14,459 nt of DNA from Smittium mucronatum (lineage: Eukaryota; Kickxellomycota; Harpellomycetes; Harpellales; Legeriomycetaceae). The position numbers were made by a program, and so were the translations under genes. The stretch is from positions 7,014 to 21,472 of the forward strand of contig LSSL01000211.1 of the NCBI GenBank assembly GCA_001953115.1, read 5' to 3'. Positions 9,654 through 14,459 of the stretch are shown here, in pieces; positions within the stretch are counted from its first letter, which is position 1, and each line of letters starts with the position of its first letter. The notes beneath the pieces are model-generated. The model saw only the letters and a program-made list of their open reading frames with translations, was not told where the DNA came from and did no database searches.

Positions 9654-9985
9654 ACTTATGGCTCAATCGATTTTACGTTAGTCTTGATATTGGAGACGCA
9701 TTAGTCACAACCGAACTTCCACATTTGCTAAATACGATAAGGGTACTAATTAGATTTACCTCAAAACACATCCATAAAATTTTTACTAAGTCATTTAATT
9801 GCTACGTTTTATTGGCTTTTTATTTTCATTTATTATTACCCGAAAATATGATAACACCAAATATGAATCTATTATTCAAATATTATTAATTAATCTTCGT
9901 ATTAACTCGATTAATTTCACGAAAAATTCACATTTCCTATTTTAAACAGGAAATTTCTTGGATTTATTTCATTTTATTTAAAGAA
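9654..9985. other. A+T-rich stretch with one short hairpin
   Basis: I see no coding segment here. The only structure is an inverted repeat, ATTTCCT at 9932-9938 and AGGAAAT at 9948-9954, with a 9-base loop. If element A has a 3' terminal repeat it should begin here, but I could not match this stretch to the region upstream of 5936 in either orientation. Confidence 0.5.
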
Positions 9986-10884
9986 TGCTTTTCGAATGAC
10001 TTTAAATCTTTTTTGAAGAACTTTACAGAAGAAAAAGTTTTAATTTTACTTTATATGCACCAGGAAATGGTTTATTTTTAAAGATGATGGAATTAGAGTT
10101 ATTTTCTCTGCTCCAAATGCAACATACTGGAATCAGCCCATGAAATTGGGGGTAACAGGGGTATTTGAAAAAGGTATGAATATTTATATATTAATTTTTT
10201 TTAGATTGTTTAGATTTTCCTATAGAAAAAGTATATTCCCCAAAAATAATTCAAAAAAATGGCTAGGGGAAAGTTTGAGGTCTTGTTTTGTAGTCCAGCT
10301 CACTTATTGGATTCATTGGAGATATCTCTACAATCCTGGAACGATATTAAGATTATAATAATATATAAATGCTTTTCAAAAGCAGAAATAATTCCAAACT
10401 TCTAAGAGGTAACAGATAATAATTATCGCGGCAATAATATAAAAAAAAACATCTGGCTAAAAAAAATGGGTATCAGATGTTTCTAAATTACTAAAAAACT
10501 TTATTGAAAATAGCAAAATCGAGAAAAGAATAGATTAAGACCAATTGAAGTCATTTTTAAATATAGATGAAAACAATCCAGTTATCGAAAAATTCGATAT
10601 TTCTTTCTCCATACCCACGAATCTTCAAAAAACAGCAATTACGGTATAAAAAACCAGATATCCGAGAAAAAAAAACATTTTCATCAAATAAGCATTTTTA
10701 AACATAATCTTCAAATTTAGGGAAAATTTTATCAAATTATTTGGAAAATAGTGACGCTATTAGAGATATAATGTTTAAATTGGATTTTGAACACGAATAT
10801 GAAAAATTTAAAATTTTATTTCAAAATAAAGCTTTCAAAAACATCAACTGCTTGAACAACTCCGTTACTAAAATATTAGCTTAA
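9986..10884 (+). pseudogene. Unidentified decayed coding relic with a possible mini-intron
   Basis: Several stretches read as natural protein across shifting frames: SNDFKSFLKNFTEEKV (9992-10039), FKDDGIRVIFSAPNATYWN (10075-10131) running into MKLGVTGVFEK (10140-10172), RGKFEVLFCSPAHLLDSLEI (10265-10324), SKLLKNFIENSKIEKRID (10480-10534), FLNIDENNPVIEKFDISFS (10555-10611), and DAIRDIMFKLDFEHEYEKFK (10753-10812), ending at a TAA at 10882. Stops and frameshifts break it. A 31-base segment, GTATGA to TTTTTAG (10174-10204), has the shape of a short intron with a TTAAT branch-like site. Removing it or its 40-base alternative (to 10213) keeps FEK in frame with FPIEKVYSPK. I do not recognise the family. 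It may be an old element ORF or a host gene fragment. Confidence 0.4.
10174..10204 (+). other. Candidate mini-intron in the unidentified relic
   Basis: A GTATGA donor, a TTAAT branch-like site at 10191-10195 and a T-run leading to AG at 10203-10204 lie between two protein-like segments. A second AG at 10212-10213 is 9 bases further on and keeps the same frame. 31 bases is very short for a fungal intron, so the call is weak. Confidence 0.25.
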
Positions 10885-11698
10885 AATTACGTAAAAAAGA
10901 AGAAAAAGAACTATCCAACATTTCTTTAGTTAGTTTTCAAGTTTTTTTCTTAGAGATCATTTTAAATTTTTTGAATAGTTAGTTTAATATAAAATTTATG
11001 AAATATAAAAATAAATCGCATATTATTCACATAAGTATACATTGGGTATATCTCATTACTTAAGCTTTATTTCTATAAATTTCCTGTATCAGATTTCTAA
11101 ATTCTACCAAAAAAAGATTCTAAAATAAATCAAGCACAATTTATCAGCACTATTAAAAATCTTTTGATACATATATGGGAGATTCTCTTTGAGAGCGGGA
11201 AATTTCCTACTAAATCTTTACCACTTTCCTGACTTGGAAATATGGTGCTAAGATAAAATATCAAGTTATTGTGTAATTCAAAATATGAATTTTAGAGACC
11301 AATTTTCTATTGGTAAAATTTTGAAAATGTATATGAGGCGGTATTTTTTTCCATTTATATTTAAAAAATTTATTATTTATCCTAGTGTATCCAAATTTTT
11401 AATTTGTAAAAAAAGTCTTGTCTTTAAAAGAATCCTCCATATATCCATTAAATATTGACACTTTTATAACAAAAAATTAACAGTATGTTTATTGGAAATA
11501 TTTAAAATCAAAAAAATAGCAAATACACTATTTCGTGTCATTCGGTAACAAATAATTCTGTATATTTTGGCTATGTGCAATTTAAAGTTCAAAAAATATC
11601 CAAAACAATAATCAGAATTTTGGCCAATAATTTATAAAATCGAATAATCTTGAAGGATTTTTAAGGGGCCAAAGGTCCACTCAACTATTGGTGTTTTT
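10885..11698. other. A+T-rich stretch without secure gene
   Basis: No supported gene. On the plus strand around 11150-11330 there is a segment reading IHIWEILFESGKFPTKSLP with a later RPIFYW. It is faintly like the fingers region of a LINE-type reverse transcriptase (W...G.FP...NYRPI), but it is too short and broken to call. The stretch should also contain the 3' terminal region of element B. Confidence 0.45.
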
Positions 11699-12560
11699 TT
11701 AAGAGTGAATTGCTGAGGTTTCAGAGTGCGAATTCAGCTTGTTTTTCGGTTTAAAATGATATTTTTAAAATGTTTTTGCACTGCTCCAATCTTCTTGGAG
11801 TAAAATTTTTTCAAGTCTCACTCCAGATAAAAACACTTTCGTAGTTGATAATGCTATAGTGTTGTAAGAGGTGCTATTATATTAAATATCTAGCAAGGAG
11901 GGTTTATCCCAATTCACAATTGTGTTATTTTATGCTGGCTTTGCATTGGGTGTGAATACGAAAAACTTAGTATTTGTGTATTCATTAATGGCATGGTTTT
12001 CGGTCGATTTTAGGTTCAATTAGACTTTCTTAGCCAAAAAATTATTGGTGTCACCATCCAAAGGTTTGAATCAAATTTATCTTGTGTATTTGGCCTTATT
12101 TTTCGGGCACCATAGATACATCGAATTTTCATACTCGTATTTCCTAATTTTTGAGTGTTGGATTCCCTGGAGCTCACTTCTAGGTCTCCAAGAAGTCTCT
12201 TAAAGCTAAAAGAGTAGCCTTATTCTTAGCCAATGATAAAAGGTGTAAACTATTAATATTTCCCCATTTATTAAAATAAATAATCAGGGATTGAATACTC
12301 CGTGTAGGAAATTTATGGGGAATTTTATCTACATTATTTTTTAACCCTTTAAATAGTTTACTAATTTTTCTGTCTGAAATAATCGGTTTATTAATTGGTT
12401 ATAATGACACCCATTATTCTGAAATTACAGTGGCATGAATTAAAATAGATTTTGATTTTAGTTGTAGTTGTAGTTATGCAAGATAATTAGCTAGGGTTAT
12501 CTGGTCATATTTTTCATGGTAAATTTGGTTAATTAATGTCCATGTCTTCAATTTTATTTA
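11699..12560 (-). pseudogene. Element B tyrosine recombinase, decayed
   Basis: The N-terminal half (12560-12180) is heavily broken. Around 12180-12260 a HLLSLAKNKATLLALRDFLE segment resembles the box I region. A middle piece contains ILSFSYSHP near 11935-11965. The C-terminal part is clear in one frame from about 11860 to the TAA at 11699-11701: ALSTTKVFLSGVRLEKILLQ, then EDWSSAKTF, a stop, and KYHFKPKNKL. The A-x-S-T-K...GVSLEKIL...WSSAxTF...Y pattern is the box II signature of DIRS-type recombinases. A His-containing piece (HYSI) lies just upstream in another frame where H-S-I-R is expected, with no clear Arg. Whether the Tyr or the adjacent His of KYH occupies the catalytic position cannot be settled by eye. 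Confidence 0.75.
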
Positions 12561-12609
12561 GCTTGAAGCATAATTCCATACTTTTTTTGGTTTTATGGAG
12601 TCATTTATA

Positions 12610-13059
12610 AGTTTTAAGGTATATTGAGGTAAGTGTTGGGTATCTTACCTGATATTCTACATGCGCACATCTCCCAATCGGGATGTGCGCCCAGTAGTAT
12701 TGTAAGAGGGCACATTTCCAACTTCAGAAATAGAGGAAATAATGGTTTGGATTCCCAATTCGGTGTTATAATTACCACCTGTATATTTTTCGTTAAGAAA
12801 AAGCTTATTTTTTGGAGTACTAATAGTGAGTTTAGATTGGCATACGCGCCGGAATTCGGTCAGGGGTAGGATGAAGCGTCTTTAACCGTCTAATTCGGGT
12901 CTGGAACCTGGGATTATTACATTTTTAGGTGCCTATTTGCCACTGATGAGTACAGATCAATCTTTAGTGAGATCTAATTCTTTTTCCCTGAGCTAGAAAA
13001 GTGCGTAAGCAGCCTCAATTCTAATATATTTTGGTAATTATTGGGGAAAAAATCATCTA
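12610..13059 (-). pseudogene. Element B linker region
   Basis: In broken frames this reads KELDLTKD, then DPN followed by a GAYANLNSLLVLQKI segment (about 12800-12850), then IQVVIITPNWESKPLFPLFL (about 12719-12780). These correspond to the DLFAS, DP...P-W-x-L-I-P-x-x-L-Q-K-I and P-x-W-x-x-x-P-W-F-P-L-L motifs found between RNase H and recombinase in DIRS-like proteins, and line up with the same region of element A. A perfect 9-bp GC-rich hairpin (12663-12690) lies within it. The plus-strand open frame at 12633-12869 is a shadow. Confidence 0.65.
12663..12690. repeat. GC-rich inverted repeat, 9-bp perfect stem
   Basis: GCGCACATC (12663-12671) pairs perfectly with GATGTGCGC (12682-12690) across a 10-base spacer that itself adds a G-T and a C-G pair. 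This is the most GC-rich hairpin in the window. It falls inside the linker region of element B. Confidence 0.9.
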
Positions 13060-13470
13060 TTATGTTATCAGACCCGCTATATGGGTCGTTTCCACTTTTA
13101 TATTGTTTTTCTCGGGTATTATACACTATTATTTTGAAATATTTGATATCTTGCGGCTCAGTGTCTTCCTTCCGTTCATGTAGATATCTTTTGTGGCTAT
13201 ATTTTAGGTTCTAATCCTGACCTTGGATTTTTTTCAGAGAAATGCATGTAGCCTCAGAGAATTTATCAGAGTATCTTCTTCTTTGTAGTTTAAGGACTCA
13301 GCTTGTGTTTTTAGGTCCCAAACTACAACTAGGGAAATATAGTTGCTATTTATTCTCCAGTATATCACATAAGCATTCGTAGTGGCAGATACGGGTTTGT
13401 TTATGCCTGAAGGCCTCATAATCAGTGGGGATAAATTCTATTAATAAATTTGAGAGTCCCACCACTTCAA
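13060..13470 (-). pseudogene. Element B RNase H domain, decayed
   Basis: This follows the thumb in the same frame: SDLKWWDSQIY, then MRPSGINKPVSATTNAYVIY (13360-13419), where the TDAS motif appears as TNAY and the first acidic residue is lost. Next come NYISLVVVWDL, the NYKEEDT helix with its Glu preserved, and KKSKVRIRT directly followed by a TAA at the position of the third acidic residue (T-D-N), then GRKTLSRKISNIS and a THIAG segment near 13070-13085. This matches the order of an RNase H domain in DIRS proteins. Two of the three catalytic acids are gone. Confidence 0.75.
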
Positions 13471-13509
13471 ATCGCTCAGTATAATTTCCAAGAGCGGGAA
13501 AGGTGCAGT

Positions 13510-14459
13510 TTACCTGAAGTTGAACTTTTGTAGGAAGGTAGTTATATCAAATTGGAGCTCACTTGATTTGATTTCTGCCGGGACTATTGCTGCTAAAGCT
13601 GCCGAAAACAGCATAATCAGTCCCATCACTTGTCTGACGGTTAAAGGGAAATGTGAAACTTTTCGTTCTTCTGTTCTTATCCCCATCATTTTTTCTTTTA
13701 TGATAATTATAATCACCCTCAAATTGTCTATCACTATCCCAAGGAATGTCTGACAGTTGCTCGGGAGTGTTACAAAATTTTTGAGGTTTATTTTGAACAC
13801 AAGATTTTCCATGTGCTACAGGGTTATCGCTGTATGTCTCTGAAATTCCTCTGACGATGAGCTGAAGATCACTATGTCGCCTAAGTAAAATAAAATTTGG
13901 ATTATAGAGCACTGAGTGTCTCTATTATCGCTTTCATAATTTTCAGAAAGACTCTCGTTGCGGTGGTAAGTACAAATGGTAAGGAAAAAAACTCGTATAT
14001 CGTGATTTCTTGCATTAAAAGGCGCATCTATTCGAATCTTTGTGCGGAGTAACGTGATTATATGTTGATTTTACATCTAACTTCTATAATTTCTCCAGGT
14101 AGTATAATGTCTCTTGCTGAATTGATACCTTTCATCTTGAAGCTTTACTTTAAATAAAATCGTATGTATGTGTCATATTCAACAGAAAGAGTATCTTTTT
14201 CGTCTCTCTTATTCTAAATATCGTGGAAATGAACGTAGGATCTGAGTCTGTGGCTATTATGATGGTCCCAAAATTCAATTAATCCCGAAAAATCGAGATG
14301 ATGGCATTATTATAGGTCTCAGGGAGATCGTATATTTATTTTATAGTTGGCTATGGTTTCTGTGAAAGCTGAGTTTTGTACCCATTTCTTATTATTTTGA
14401 TTTCTCACTGGCTTTTGACGTCATTTAACCACAGATATGAACCAGTTGAGAGACGGAGG
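13510..14459 (-). pseudogene. Element B reverse transcriptase domain, partial
   Basis: Reading downward from 14459: FISVVK and NNKKWVQNSAF with ETIAN (fingers, about 14340-14440); a broken middle where motif A is not securely readable; EFFSLPFVLTTATRVFLKIM (about 13950-14010), the strongly conserved S-L-P-F-G-L-T-x-A-P-R-V-F segment with Gly changed to Val; then YLGD at 13876-13887, where YLDD is expected, so one metal-binding Asp is lost; then SSSSEEFQRH. An open stretch at 13510-13812 in the same frame as YLGD carries TFLGIVIDN and RQVMGLIMLFSAALAAIVPA, the DIRS-type thumb. One frameshift separates the SLPF segment from YLGD. The open frames at 13520-13753 (plus) and 13559-13912 (minus) are shadows. 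Confidence 0.8.

Larger units (their letters stand above)
11699..14459 (-). mobile_element. Element B: second DIRS-like retrotransposon relic, running off the window
   Basis: On the minus strand the order reverse transcriptase, RNase H, linker, tyrosine recombinase can be read from 14459 down to a stop at 11699-11701. Its sequence differs throughout from element A: YLGDIVIFSSS and RQVMGLIMLFSAALAAIVP in the polymerase, WSSAKTF in the recombinase. It therefore belongs to another DIRS subfamily and is not a copy of A. Several frameshifts and more than ten stops show that it is dead. Any gag-like ORF lies beyond the window edge. It is tail to tail with element A, about 2.1 kb apart. The base composition is visibly less A+T-rich than the 5' third of the window. 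Confidence 0.85.

Noticed and set aside
12633..12869. 78-codon plus-strand open frame
   Set aside because: The minus strand here carries the ITPNWESKPLFPLFL linker motif of element B, so the plus frame is a shadow.
13520..13753. 77-codon plus-strand open frame
   Set aside because: Shadow of the minus-strand thumb region of element B's reverse transcriptase.

Overview
This window looks like gene-poor, transposon-littered nuclear DNA from a eukaryote with an A+T-rich genome, at roughly 70-75% A+T by eye. I see no intact host gene, rRNA, tRNA or CRISPR array, and no bacterial-style operon. The recognisable content is dead transposable elements, and their types suggest a fungus. Two are DIRS-like tyrosine-recombinase retrotransposons of the kind I associate with early-diverging (Mucoromycota-like) fungi, and one is a pogo/Tigger-type DNA transposon. 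The host assignment is an inference.

Layout. Positions 1 to about 4860 are very A+T-rich and hold no recognisable gene. They contain a six-copy 17-bp tandem repeat (1484-1585), a possible mariner-type transposon end (3291-3376), an AT microsatellite with a hairpin (3913-3954), and a 62-codon open stretch of unknown identity on the minus strand (581-766). From about 4867 to 5830 on the plus strand lies a pogo/Tigger transposase relic: both helix-turn-helix halves of the DNA-binding domain and scraps of the DDE domain can be read. About 100 bp later, element A runs on the plus strand (5936-9580). It is a nearly complete DIRS-like coding region in the order gag-like ORF, reverse transcriptase, RNase H, linker, tyrosine recombinase. 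Most of it still sits in a single reading frame despite many stops.

The 2.1 kb from 9581 to 11698 hold an unidentified decayed coding relic (about 9986-10884) with a possible mini-intron, flanked by AT-only palindromic sequence. From 14459 down to 11699 on the minus strand lies element B, a second DIRS-like relic of a different subfamily, cut off by the window edge within its reverse transcriptase. It carries reverse transcriptase, RNase H, linker and tyrosine recombinase. A and B are tail to tail.

Nothing here looks able to move on its own. In element A the metal-binding aspartates of the reverse transcriptase, two of three RNase H acidic residues and the recombinase arginine/tyrosine are replaced. 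Element B and the pogo relic have comparable losses. The features were found by reading protein-like segments across frames and recognising family motifs from memory; no database search was possible.
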